A DNA stretch of 64,000 nt, taken from Bacillus sp. Marseille-Q3570 (GTDB lineage Bacteria > Bacillota > Bacilli > Bacillales > Fictibacillaceae). Location: NCBI RefSeq assembly GCF_946151055.1, contig NZ_CAMGYZ010000007.1, positions 62,001-126,000 of the forward strand, read 5' to 3'. The translations under genes were made by a program, and so were the position numbers. The notes under the pieces are model-generated. The model did not search any database and had not been told where the DNA came from. It saw only the letters and a program-made list of their open reading frames with translations. Shown here one piece after another: positions 14,581 to 21,831 of this stretch (within the stretch, counting starts at the first letter, position 1; each line of letters starts with the position of its first letter).

Positions 14581-16032
14581 ATGTCAATCTTGGATATGGA
14601 TGCGTCGGAAATAGCCGTTGGAATCAAGGACGGGAACATGACCTCTGAACAGGCTGTGGAAACATATATCAAGCATCTGCAAGCGATAAATCCAAAGTTG
14701 AATTGCCTGACAGAGGAACGGTTTGAAACAGCGCGGAAAGAAGCACAACAAGCAGATCTCCTTTTGAAGGATGGACATGCGAAAGGAAGACTGTTCGGCG
14801 TTCCGATCAGCATCAAGGAATCCTTCAATGTGGAAGGAATGAAAACGACAGGCGGCCTGGTACATCGCAAAGACTGGGCAGCTGATGAGGATGCTGAAGT
14901 TGTCCGTCTTTTAAAAGCAGAAGGTGCGATCATTCTCGGCAAAACAAATATACCTTCGCTATGTTTTTACCAGGAGACTGATAATCCATTATATGGCCGG
15001 ACGAATAACCCGTGGGATTTAGGAGCGACGGCTGGCGGATCGAGTGGAGGAGAAGGCGCATTGATAGGAGCAGGTGGAGCAGCTGTCGGGCTTGGGGCTG
15101 ACATCGGCGGTTCGCTCAGGTTTCCTTGCCACTTCAATGGTGTGGTCGGTTTCAAATCTGGGAACGATCAGGTTTCTCAACAGGGCAATTACCCTTATGT
15201 GGAGTTTGAAGAGCAAAAGCGGATGTTGGGTATCGGAGCGATGGCGAAAAGCGTACGCGACACCCGGCTTGTCAACGATATCATCTCAACCCGCCAACCA
15301 ACCTCAACAGATTTAAGTTCTTTTCAGGTTGTCATACCACAGTTCTACACATGCCCTTTAGGTGTTGAAACTGGCAGGCTCATCCGTTCCATAAAAGATG
15401 AGTTCGAACAGGATTTTGCAATGCAGGTGGATGAACCTCCTTTATTTGAAGAATCTGCACTCATTTGGCAGCAGCTTATGTCGATGGATGGGGCGAAAGC
15501 TTTACGGAAACATTTGATGGTGAATGAAAGACAACCGAGTCTGTATAGGGAGTTTTTGAAATCGAAGTACACGCGCTCGGATATCCATTCTTATTTATCC
15601 TGGGCGATGATCGGAGCACGCATGTTCAAACCATCGGGCAGACGGTTGAATACACTGCGGGAGCTCTTGAAAAAAGGTGATGACAGGCTCCGGAGATATC
15701 TTGATCGCCGCTTGATCGTGATGCCGGTTTATCATTCGCCAGCTCCAATTCATGGACAATTGTACAAGGAACTTTTCTCGTTCCAAAAAACGTTCCTGCG
15801 CTATATGCCTTTCATCGCCTATGGGAATACGTGGGGTTTGCCATCATTGATTGTACCGGTCGGTGAAAGTTCGAAGGGCTTGCCGATTTCGGTACAGGTG
15901 ATGAGTTGTGTTGGAAACGAGGCAGCACTATTTGAATTTGGTGAGTTGCTTGAACAACGTTATCGAGGTTATGTACGTTGTGACAAACACGATGCTGTGA
16001 CAAGTGAAGAGGCTGCTGCTAATCTGGCATGA
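14581..16032 (+). CDS. Amidase signature family protein
   Basis: This 483-residue hydrolase is of the amidase signature family (related to GatA and aliphatic or aryl amidases). The Ser-cisSer-Lys triad is visible: Lys in PISIKESF (near 79), cis-Ser in AGGSSGGEGALI (near 153) and nucleophile Ser in DIGGSLRFP (near 178). No GatB or GatC neighbours are present, so it is not the tRNA transamidosome subunit. The substrate is unknown. ATG 14581 has GGTGGGG at 5 nt spacing, better than ATG 14557. The promoter must lie close to or within the 3' edge of repeat A1. A bidirectional terminator follows. Confidence 0.88.
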   Translation: MSILDMDASEIAVGIKDGNMTSEQAVETYIKHLQAINPKLNCLTEERFETARKEAQQADLLLKDGHAKGRLFGVPISIKESFNVEGMKTTGGLVHRKDWAADEDAEVVRLLKAEGAIILGKTNIPSLCFYQETDNPLYGRTNNPWDLGATAGGSSGGEGALIGAGGAAVGLGADIGGSLRFPCHFNGVVGFKSGNDQVSQQGNYPYVEFEEQKRMLGIGAMAKSVRDTRLVNDIISTRQPTSTDLSSFQVVIPQFYTCPLGVETGRLIRSIKDEFEQDFAMQVDEPPLFEESALIWQQLMSMDGAKALRKHLMVNERQPSLYREFLKSKYTRSDIHSYLSWAMIGARMFKPSGRRLNTLRELLKKGDDRLRRYLDRRLIVMPVYHSPAPIHGQLYKELFSFQKTFLRYMPFIAYGNTWGLPSLIVPVGESSKGLPISVQVMSCVGNEAALFEFGELLEQRYRGYVRCDKHDAVTSEEAAANLA

Positions 16033-16096
16033 AAAAACTGACCCTATTTTTGTACCGCTCTCAATGGAGTACCATACAATCTCAGGTCAGTTTCCG
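16031..16096. terminator. Bidirectional terminator between convergent genes
   Basis: AACTGACC (16036-16043) pairs with GGTCAGTT (16085-16092), with an inner GTAC/GTAC pairing. A-run on the left and T-rich sequence on the right give both strands a tail. Confidence 0.7.
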
Positions 16097-16103
16097 TTTC
16101 GGG

Positions 16104-16664
16104 TCAAGGTAACATCAAAATCTCTTTGCATCGGTTGATGGAGACTTCAGTTGATCTGACAAGACTGTAGTCTCCTTTTTCTTTGCGGATCTTCAGTGCT
16201 ACTTGAAAGAGGGAATAGGCAGCTTCAAATTCACCCTCATCATATTTACATTTGCCATAGTGTTGATACAAAAAGTCTTTGTAAGGTTCATACCGCGCAT
16301 GATCGTGTACCTTTTTTATCAATTCATTGAAGAGTTTGTTCGCTTTGTTGAATTCCTTCTGCCATTGATATGTATGAGCAAGTCTCAATTGGTTGATGAA
16401 TACCGCTGATAGGTTTTCTTTGACGGTATGAAGATCGATAGCCGATTGTAAAAACCGTTCACTATCATCAAGTTCACCGATGATCCGCGAGTATACCCCT
16501 ATTTCCCCATAAAGTTTCGCCTCCGCCTCACGGTCTTCAAACGAGTCAAGCTGTTCAATCATATGGCGCACGCCGCTTTTCATATCCTCGAAATCCACCG
16601 GTTTTTCTCGTAAATCCTTATCAAATGTGAATTCCATGTTAAAAGGTATGCTATTGTTGTCCAT
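16104..16664 (-). CDS. TPR-repeat protein
   Basis: This 186-residue soluble helical protein has tetratricopeptide-like repeats, visible as AKLYGEIGVYSRIIGELDDS, FINQLRLAHTYQWQKEFNKA, and YGKCKYDEGEFEAAYSLFQV followed by ALKIRKEKGD. Such proteins are protein-binding scaffolds; the partner is unknown. The start at 16664 has RBS GAAGGGAGA; a longer in-frame start to 16727 would overlap the upstream gene. It lies 40 nt downstream of the arylamine N-acetyltransferase gene and is probably in the same operon. Confidence 0.8.
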   Translation of the reverse strand: MDNNSIPFNMEFTFDKDLREKPVDFEDMKSGVRHMIEQLDSFEDREAEAKLYGEIGVYSRIIGELDDSERFLQSAIDLHTVKENLSAVFINQLRLAHTYQWQKEFNKANKLFNELIKKVHDHARYEPYKDFLYQHYGKCKYDEGEFEAAYSLFQVALKIRKEKGDYSLVRSTEVSINRCKEILMLP

Positions 16665-16704
16665 CTGACGTTCTCCCTTCGTCCGTATCTTCATGGACGT
16701 CGTT

Positions 16705-17541
16705 TCAATCTTTGAAAAGTTCCACACCTCGTTTTTCTAAAAAGGCTGCTGCACCTAATGAAGCCTCCTCTTCAATACCGAATACCTGATACACATTCGC
16801 TGCCCAGTTTTTACGATCGGTGAATTTCGATACTTCTTTCGTGTATTCATTCTTTCTGGTGATGGTTTCATTGTTCAAATAATAGCAATACCTCGGTTTG
16901 AAGATGGTGGCGCTCAATCTCCTCATCACGATATTATCGGATTCATCCAAATGGGAATGCTCGATATCTGTTTTGAAATCCTCGAGGGAAAGAGGGGCCC
17001 AGTCAATTTCTTTTTTTACGAATGATTTCCCGTCAGCATGTCTGTCAATTTCATAAAGGGATGGGGAGATCTTCTTTATGAAAATTTCTTCTCCAAGTTT
17101 CTTGATCCTTAATTGTCCTTCTTCAGGCAACTGGACTGGGGAGAAGAGTGGGGCACCATAGCCGACATCGACATAATATTGCTCCTGTTCGAAGTGTACC
17201 ATGATCGCCACATGTCCGGCGCGGATGCGGACGAGGGAAGCCTTGTATCCGATTGTGTTGAGAAGTTTTGCAAAATGGATGTTCAATGGATAGCAAGTCC
17301 CTCCCCACCTCATATTGGCACAGCAATCGACGAATGCTTCAGTGTCATATATGTACCGCATACTTACACCATTCTGGACGTAGTGATACTTACTGAAATT
17401 TTCATAGGGAATCGTATGTAAATGAGCCCAGATCAATGTCCGTAAATAATGTAAATCTTTTTGAGAAGCTTCTTTTACCCTTAAAATGTCCAAGTATTTT
17501 CTTGCCGTTCCTATTGAAAGGGGATGTTGAGACGTTTTCAC
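16705..17541 (-). CDS. Arylamine N-acetyltransferase family protein
   Basis: This 278-residue protein acetylates arylamines, hydrazines or related compounds from acetyl-CoA through a Cys-His-Asp triad. The triad is seen as Cys in RWGGTCYPLN (near 80), His in RAGHVAIMV (near 109) and Asp in YYVDVGYG (near 124). The usual RGGxCxExN motif is altered (GGTCYPLN, with Pro for Glu), so substrate range may differ. A GTG start at 17541 behind AAGGAGG is far better than the in-frame extension to 17622, which would lie in repeat B4. The TPR gene follows in the same direction. Confidence 0.85.
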   Translation of the reverse strand: MKTSQHPLSIGTARKYLDILRVKEASQKDLHYLRTLIWAHLHTIPYENFSKYHYVQNGVSMRYIYDTEAFVDCCANMRWGGTCYPLNIHFAKLLNTIGYKASLVRIRAGHVAIMVHFEQEQYYVDVGYGAPLFSPVQLPEEGQLRIKKLGEEIFIKKISPSLYEIDRHADGKSFVKKEIDWAPLSLEDFKTDIEHSHLDESDNIVMRRLSATIFKPRYCYYLNNETITRKNEYTKEVSKFTDRKNWAANVYQVFGIEEEASLGAAAFLEKRGVELFKD

Positions 17542-17578
17542 GACAACCTCCTTTATGTGTATGATCTTGATGTTAATA

Positions 17579-17665
17579 AAGAAAACCTGGCAAAGCCAAG
17601 CCATGGGCGAAGGCTGAGCCATAGTTACACTTAAATTGAAGAAAGTATTTTATACTTTCTTTAAA
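17579..17665 (+). repeat. Module B dispersed repeat, copy B4
   Basis: AAAACCTGGCAAAGCCAAGCC is followed by AAGGCTGAGCCATAGTTACA, then the perfect palindrome AAGAAAGTAT TT TATACTTTCTT (17639-17661). It is the same layout as module B inside A1 and A3, here standing alone between two minus-strand genes. Confidence 0.85.
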
Positions 17666-17668
17666 TGA

Positions 17669-17697
17669 GAAAAAAGACTGTTGAGAGATCAACAGTT
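17669..17697 (-). terminator. Terminator of the SRPBCC gene
   Basis: On the minus strand ACTGTTGA and TCAACAGT (17677-17684, 17689-17696) form an 8-bp stem with a 4-nt loop, followed by CTTTTTTC. Confidence 0.88.
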
Positions 17698-18156
17698 CTA
17701 CACCGTTACCTTCGCTTCCGATTCGGCAAGCTCTTTCAAATTCGCCATTTGTTTATGAAGAATGCGCTTTGTCAACCAACCGAACAAGAATCCCATGATT
17801 TTGGTGAATGTATTGGCTGTACCCATTTCCGCCCGATAATCCAGACGTGTCCCTTGTGTGGTATCAGACAATTCGTAATAAGCACTCACCGAAAAACTCT
17901 GATTACCGATTTTGACAGCGATCAGATCAGGACGGTCATAAGCAATCACTTCACCATCATATTCAACCACTCGCCCGCCTTCTTTAATTTTCTGTTTGAA
18001 CTTTGTGCCTACGGGATTTTCAGGATCATACTCACCTGCATAATAGGTTTCCTGCAACCCTTCCATCCAAATCTTTTGTTTTTCATTGTCACTGATACAG
18101 TCGAATACTATTTCTTTTGGCGCATGGATGTCTATTGTATATGTGAAATCGCTCAA
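17698..18156 (-). CDS. SRPBCC (START/polyketide-cyclase-like) protein
   Basis: This 152-residue protein has the SRPBCC ligand-binding fold: FTYTIDIHAPKEIVFDCISD at the start (beta strand then the helix that caps the pocket), GTKFKQKI and YDGEVIAYDRPDLI strands, and a long C-terminal helix (NTFTKIMGFLFGWLTKRILH). Members bind small hydrophobic ligands; none can be named here. The start at 18156 is preceded by a GGGAGGG-type RBS. It has its own terminator, so it is likely monocistronic. Confidence 0.82.
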   Translation of the reverse strand: MSDFTYTIDIHAPKEIVFDCISDNEKQKIWMEGLQETYYAGEYDPENPVGTKFKQKIKEGGRVVEYDGEVIAYDRPDLIAVKIGNQSFSVSAYYELSDTTQGTRLDYRAEMGTANTFTKIMGFLFGWLTKRILHKQMANLKELAESEAKVTV

Positions 18157-18237
18157 AATGAACCCTCCCTTTTTTCCCTTTTCAGTCTATTTCTACAATA
18201 ATGGAATGAATCCTCTATTGTCTATCTATTTTTAAGG

Positions 18238-18522
18238 CAGTTTTCCAAAACTATGTTGCTCTTGAAAGTCGTTGATTTCCGCTCCAGGATGCTCGCTTTC
18301 CGCGGGGCGTGCGGTGAGCCCACTCGTCGCCTTGCTACCCTTTTCAAGGAAGCATTTGTGCTCCTGCGTCTACAAGAAAGTCCTGTCGAAGCAAGCTTCC
18401 TCGTCGCATGCCTTGCGAGGAGATTATTCAGGTAGTAGGCACGCTGGTCCCGCAGGAGTCTCGCACCTTGCTCTCCAATCAACTTGCACAAGGTGATTTA
18501 TTAAAAACAACTCAAAAGAAAC
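18238..18522 (-). repeat. Mosaic repeat A, copy A2 (empty for modules I and B)
   Basis: Read on the minus strand this copy matches A1 from CTTTTGAGT and the CACCTTG/CAAGGTG stem-loop through to GGAGCGGAAATCAACGACTT. It goes directly from GAGACTCCT to GCGGGA (no module I) and from CGACTTT to CAAGAGCAACA (no module B). It thus shows what the repeat looks like without the two blocks. It fills most of a 440-nt gap. Confidence 0.9.
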
Positions 18523-18594
18523 AATCTTTAGAAAAGAGACATTTTTAATGATTAAGATTTAAGGGAAAACAGGATTAGCAAAGGGGAGAGCATC

Positions 18595-19150
18595 TTGAAA
18601 ACAAAAACCTTGATCAATTTTATACCATCGATCCTGAGACCGGGGATTATTTTATCGAGATTGCAATCATGATGATATTTTCAATAACTGGGACTCCTCT
18701 GTTTATAATTTACGTGATTTGGATTCTAGCTTGAAGTCGTTTTTGGAGGATTGTTCACAAGACATCGCTCTCAATAATAACGTCGTCTTAAGGTTTAATA
18801 TTGAAGATGAACAGAAAGAGCCAAGTCTGGAAAAGACCATCGTTCAGGGGATCCGCAATTATTTTGATTATAACTATCACATCATGAAAAAGAAGTTGGA
18901 GGAGCGATGGAGGAAAACACTATTGTACGTCTTGATTTCCGTCCTTTTCACAGCTGCGTCCTTATATTTTAAAAATACGATGGAGTCCGAAATGGTTGAT
19001 CATATCATCCTTCAAGGACTGACAGTGGGAGGATGGGTTTTCCTATGGAATGCTTTTTCAATGCTCTTCATCCAAAGCAGCGATCTATTGAAGAAACGAA
19101 AGCAATATCGTAGATTGTTAACCACCCCTATCAAATTCAGATACAAGTGA
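18595..19150 (+). pseudogene. Frameshifted membrane protein gene, family not identified
   Basis: The last 144 codons (18719-19150) are open and encode LDSSLKSFLEDCSQDIALNN, a charged middle part and two hydrophobic segments (LLYVLISVLFTAASLYF, GLTVGGWVFLWNAFSMLFI). The same frame is readable back to about 18645 (DIFNNWDSSVYNLRDLD), then stops. The beginning continues in a second frame as NLDQFYTIDPETGDYFIEI, and the best start (TTG 18595 behind AAAGGGGAG) is in a third frame. Two single-base losses, near 18597 and about 18655-18675, would restore one gene of roughly 185 codons. Confidence 0.65.
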
Positions 19151-19225
19151 AAATTGAAGTATCCAAAATTATACAGGAACCAGTATAATAAAAGTATCTG
19201 ACAGTCTGAAGGGGAAGGGCCCAAT

Positions 19226-19735
19226 ATGCCGAATATCGAAACAGAACGGCTACGTATGATAGATTTTAAGTTGGAGCTTGTAAACACGATCGTTACAGAT
19301 AAAACCAAATTGAAGCCACACTTTGGAATCAAAGCACATGAAGATTGGCCGATGAAGGATTATGCAGAGATTTTACCTTTGAAATTAGAAGAGTTGAGGG
19401 AAAATCCATCGAAAGCGGTTTGGAGCGGACTGATTATTGAAAAAGAGACTGAGATCATCGTAGGAGATATGGGCTGTAAAGGTGGTCCTGATGCCGAAGG
19501 GACAGTCGACATCGGATACAGCATTGTTCCTGAAAAACAAGGACAGGGCTTTGCTACGGAAATGGCGACCGGTCTCATCCGCTGGCTATTTCTGGAACAA
19601 AAAGTGACCCAAGTGAAAGCGGATTGTCTCAAAACGAATAGGCCATCAATAAGGGTGCTAGAAAAAATCGGTATGAAACAAGTAGCTGAAGATGATGAAT
19701 TTTATTATTGGTCGATCAAGAGAAACAGGTTCTAG
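19226..19735 (+). CDS. GNAT family N-acetyltransferase (RimJ/RimL-like)
   Basis: This 169-residue protein has the GNAT fold. The start NIETERLRMIDFKLELV, then DIGYSIVPEKQGQGFATEMA (the acetyl-CoA pyrophosphate loop QGQGFA, near residues 103-108) and TNRPSIRVLEKIGMKQVAED are typical of the RimJ/RimL-like branch, which acetylates protein N-termini or small amines. RBS GAAGGGGAAGGG precedes ATG 19226. A 39-residue zinc-ribbon gene follows after 21 nt and may be co-transcribed. Confidence 0.85.
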   Translation: MPNIETERLRMIDFKLELVNTIVTDKTKLKPHFGIKAHEDWPMKDYAEILPLKLEELRENPSKAVWSGLIIEKETEIIVGDMGCKGGPDAEGTVDIGYSIVPEKQGQGFATEMATGLIRWLFLEQKVTQVKADCLKTNRPSIRVLEKIGMKQVAEDDEFYYWSIKRNRF

Positions 19736-19756
19736 GAAAAATGGGAGGTGTGGGGG

Positions 19757-19876
19757 ATGTTTGAATATATCTGTGAGGAATGCCAGCGAATCGAATATTC
19801 CATCGAGTTGGAACTGAAAAAAACATGCCCTGAATGCGGATACTTCATGGAAACGAATGAATGTGAACCAAGTTGA
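19757..19876 (+). CDS. Tiny zinc-ribbon protein (39 residues)
   Basis: ATG 19757 follows a strong RBS (GGGAGGTG, 6 nt spacing). The 39-residue product has two CxxC pairs, YICEECQ (Cys 6 and 9) and TCPECG (Cys 24 and 27), the spacing of a small zinc ribbon or rubredoxin-like knuckle, with one more Cys near the end. It resembles stand-alone FmdB/YhfH-like mini zinc ribbons. A good terminator follows, which supports it as a real gene despite its size. Function unknown. Confidence 0.75.
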   Translation: MFEYICEECQRIEYSIELELKKTCPECGYFMETNECEPS

Positions 19877-19891
19877 AAAATGAATCGATCG

Positions 19892-19917
19892 AAAGCCCCT
19901 TAAGAGGGCTTTTTTTA
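19892..19917 (+). terminator. Terminator after the zinc-ribbon gene
   Basis: AAAGCCC (19892-19898) and GGGCTTT (19906-19912) flank a 7-nt loop, followed by a T-run. Confidence 0.87.
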
Positions 19918-20083
19918 GTGGTCTCTTACGGTCGGAGTGAGCGGTTTTACGGCCAAAAACAAACAGCAGTTTATCGGTCGGACGACAGGAATCGACCTGG
20001 TTTACGTGTTGGATTACGGACCTGAATTTGCGCAACCTAAATCTAGAACAAAACATCTTTCCAAAAGAAAGAATGAAAGTTTA

Positions 20084-20133
20084 TGAATGAAATTGATCGA
20101 AAGTGATTGAAATATGATTGAAAATGATTTATC
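20084..20133 (+). promoter_or_regulatory. Helically phased direct repeats upstream of fruR (likely FruR operator)
   Basis: Five copies of a TGATTGAAA-like 9-mer begin at 20084 (TGAATGAAA), 20094 (TGATCGAAA), 20104 and 20115 (both TGATTGAAA) and 20125 (TGATTTATC, weak). Spacing is 10-11 nt, one helical turn. DeoR-family sugar repressors such as FruR bind repeated short boxes next to their own promoter, so autoregulation of fruRKA, relieved by fructose-1-phosphate, is the likely role. Confidence 0.65.
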
Positions 20134-20157
20134 TTTAAAACTAAAGGTGGTGTGAAA

Positions 20158-20910
20158 GTGCTTACAACGAAACGGCATGAAATCATTTTAGCCTTATTGA
20201 AAAAACAAAAGACAGCATCCATACATGAACTTAGTGAACATACTGGTGCGTCTATTTCAACAATCCGTCGCGATCTTGAAAGACTGGAGCAGGATGAGAA
20301 GCTGAAACGCGTTCATGGTGGTGCTTCAAATATCCATAACCATCGATATGAACCACAATTGGCGGAAAAGCAAACGCTCAATGAATCAGCAAAAGCCCTT
20401 ATCGGAAAAGCGGCAGCGGACATTGTTGAAAATGGAGATTGTATTTTCATCGATGCGGGAACGACAACGAAACAAATCTTGACGCATCTTGAAAATAAAA
20501 ACGTGGTCGTGGTGACGAATGCGTTTCATTTTGTTGATCCGCTTATCGAAATCGGTTTAGAAGTACATCTGACCGGAGGCCGTGTGAAGTCGAAAACCGG
20601 AGCCCTGATCGGCGGACAGGCAGAAGATACGCTCAAGGCTTTCAGGTACGATAAATGCTTCATCGGTATGAATGGCATCCACTCCAAACACGGGTTCACG
20701 ACACCGGACCCAGAGGAGGCTCGTATCAAACGGCTTGCTCTGGAACTTTCTAAACAGCCTCATGTAGTTGTAGATGACTCGAAATTCCAGGAGGTATCTT
20801 TTTCGAAAGTTGCAGACACTAAAGCTGCAGCTATCATCACTAATCAACATGACAATGCAATTTTACAAGAATTTCAAAATACAACAACGGTAAAAGTGGT
20901 GAAAAAATGA
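20158..20910 (+). CDS. fruR: DeoR-family repressor of the fructose operon
   Basis: This 250-residue transcription factor has an N-terminal helix-turn-helix (RHEIILALLKKQKTASIHEL through SISTIRRDLERLEQ, residues 5-45) and a C-terminal sugar-phosphate sensor with IFIDAGTTTKQIL and VTNAF. It is the first gene of fruR-fruK-fruA and by family analogy represses it until fructose-1-phosphate builds up. AAAGGTGG at 20143-20150 fits GTG 20158 (7 nt) better than GTG 20152. Its stop overlaps the fruK start (ATGA). Confidence 0.9.
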   Translation: MLTTKRHEIILALLKKQKTASIHELSEHTGASISTIRRDLERLEQDEKLKRVHGGASNIHNHRYEPQLAEKQTLNESAKALIGKAAADIVENGDCIFIDAGTTTKQILTHLENKNVVVVTNAFHFVDPLIEIGLEVHLTGGRVKSKTGALIGGQAEDTLKAFRYDKCFIGMNGIHSKHGFTTPDPEEARIKRLALELSKQPHVVVDDSKFQEVSFSKVADTKAAAIITNQHDNAILQEFQNTTTVKVVKK

Positions 20911-21830
20911 TTTATACAGTGACACTCAATCCTTCGTTGGACTATATCGTAGGACTTGAAGATATAGAGTTGGGCAAAGTCAACAGAAGCGATGATACCG
21001 CTACCTTCGCCGGTGGAAAAGGAATCAACGTTTCAAGGGTTCTTAAGCGGCTTGATCAATCATCCTGTGCTCTTGGTTTTACAGGTGGATTTACTGGCGA
21101 TTTCATCAAGTCAGCTCTGGAGCAGGAAAAGGTCCAAACGGATTTTGTCCAGGTTGATGGAAACACACGGATCAATGTGAAAATCAAATCGGGAGTAGAG
21201 ACAGAAATCAATGGACCATCACCAGAGATAAGACCCGAACACCTGGATCTGCTTAAAAATAAGTTCAAGTCGATTACTCAGGCCGATGTCATCGTAATCG
21301 CAGGAAGCCTCCCTGAGAAACTTGAGCCTTCATTTTACAGGGAGCTGATCGAACTGCTTCCAGACGGGGCAAAGGTGATTGTCGATACGAAAGGTGTCCC
21401 GTTGAATCAGGCAATTTTAGCGAAGCCATTCCTGATCAAACCAAATCATCATGAGCTCGCTGATTTATTCAATGTCGAAATCGATAACAATGAAGACGCT
21501 GAGAAATATGCCAGAAAACTTGTTGATACAGGAGCAGAGAATGTCCTTGTTTCAATGGCTGGAGATGGCGCTCTGCTCGTTACAACGGATGGAAGCTATC
21601 TGTGCAGTGTGCCTAAAGGGAATGTGGTGAATTCCGTTGGTGCAGGTGATTCAGTAGTTGCAGGGTTTGTAGCTAATTATCTGCAGAGCACGAATATCAT
21701 TGAAGCCTTCCAGTATGGCGTGGCAGCTGGAAGTGCATCGGCCTTTTCGATGGAATTTTGTACGAAAAACGAAGTTGAAGAGCTTTTTAAAACGATTCAA
21801 GTCCGGGAATTCGAAAAAGGAGGAGAATGA
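20907..21830 (+). CDS. fruK: 1-phosphofructokinase
   Basis: This 307-residue PfkB-family kinase converts fructose-1-phosphate, made by FruA, to fructose-1,6-bisphosphate. The N-terminal signature FAGGKGINVSRVL lies near residues 33-45, and the catalytic loop SVGAGDSVVAGF near residues 247-258 holds the base Asp. The start overlaps fruR by 4 nt (translational coupling); fruA starts 1 nt after its stop. Confidence 0.94.
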   Translation: MIYTVTLNPSLDYIVGLEDIELGKVNRSDDTATFAGGKGINVSRVLKRLDQSSCALGFTGGFTGDFIKSALEQEKVQTDFVQVDGNTRINVKIKSGVETEINGPSPEIRPEHLDLLKNKFKSITQADVIVIAGSLPEKLEPSFYRELIELLPDGAKVIVDTKGVPLNQAILAKPFLIKPNHHELADLFNVEIDNNEDAEKYARKLVDTGAENVLVSMAGDGALLVTTDGSYLCSVPKGNVVNSVGAGDSVVAGFVANYLQSTNIIEAFQYGVAAGSASAFSMEFCTKNEVEELFKTIQVREFEKGGE

Positions 21831-21831
21831 A

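Noticed and set aside
19926-20020. Possible further tandem array (TTACGG-like pieces before fruR)
   Set aside because: Intervals of 21, 24, 31 and 12 nt are too irregular to call a repeat with confidence.
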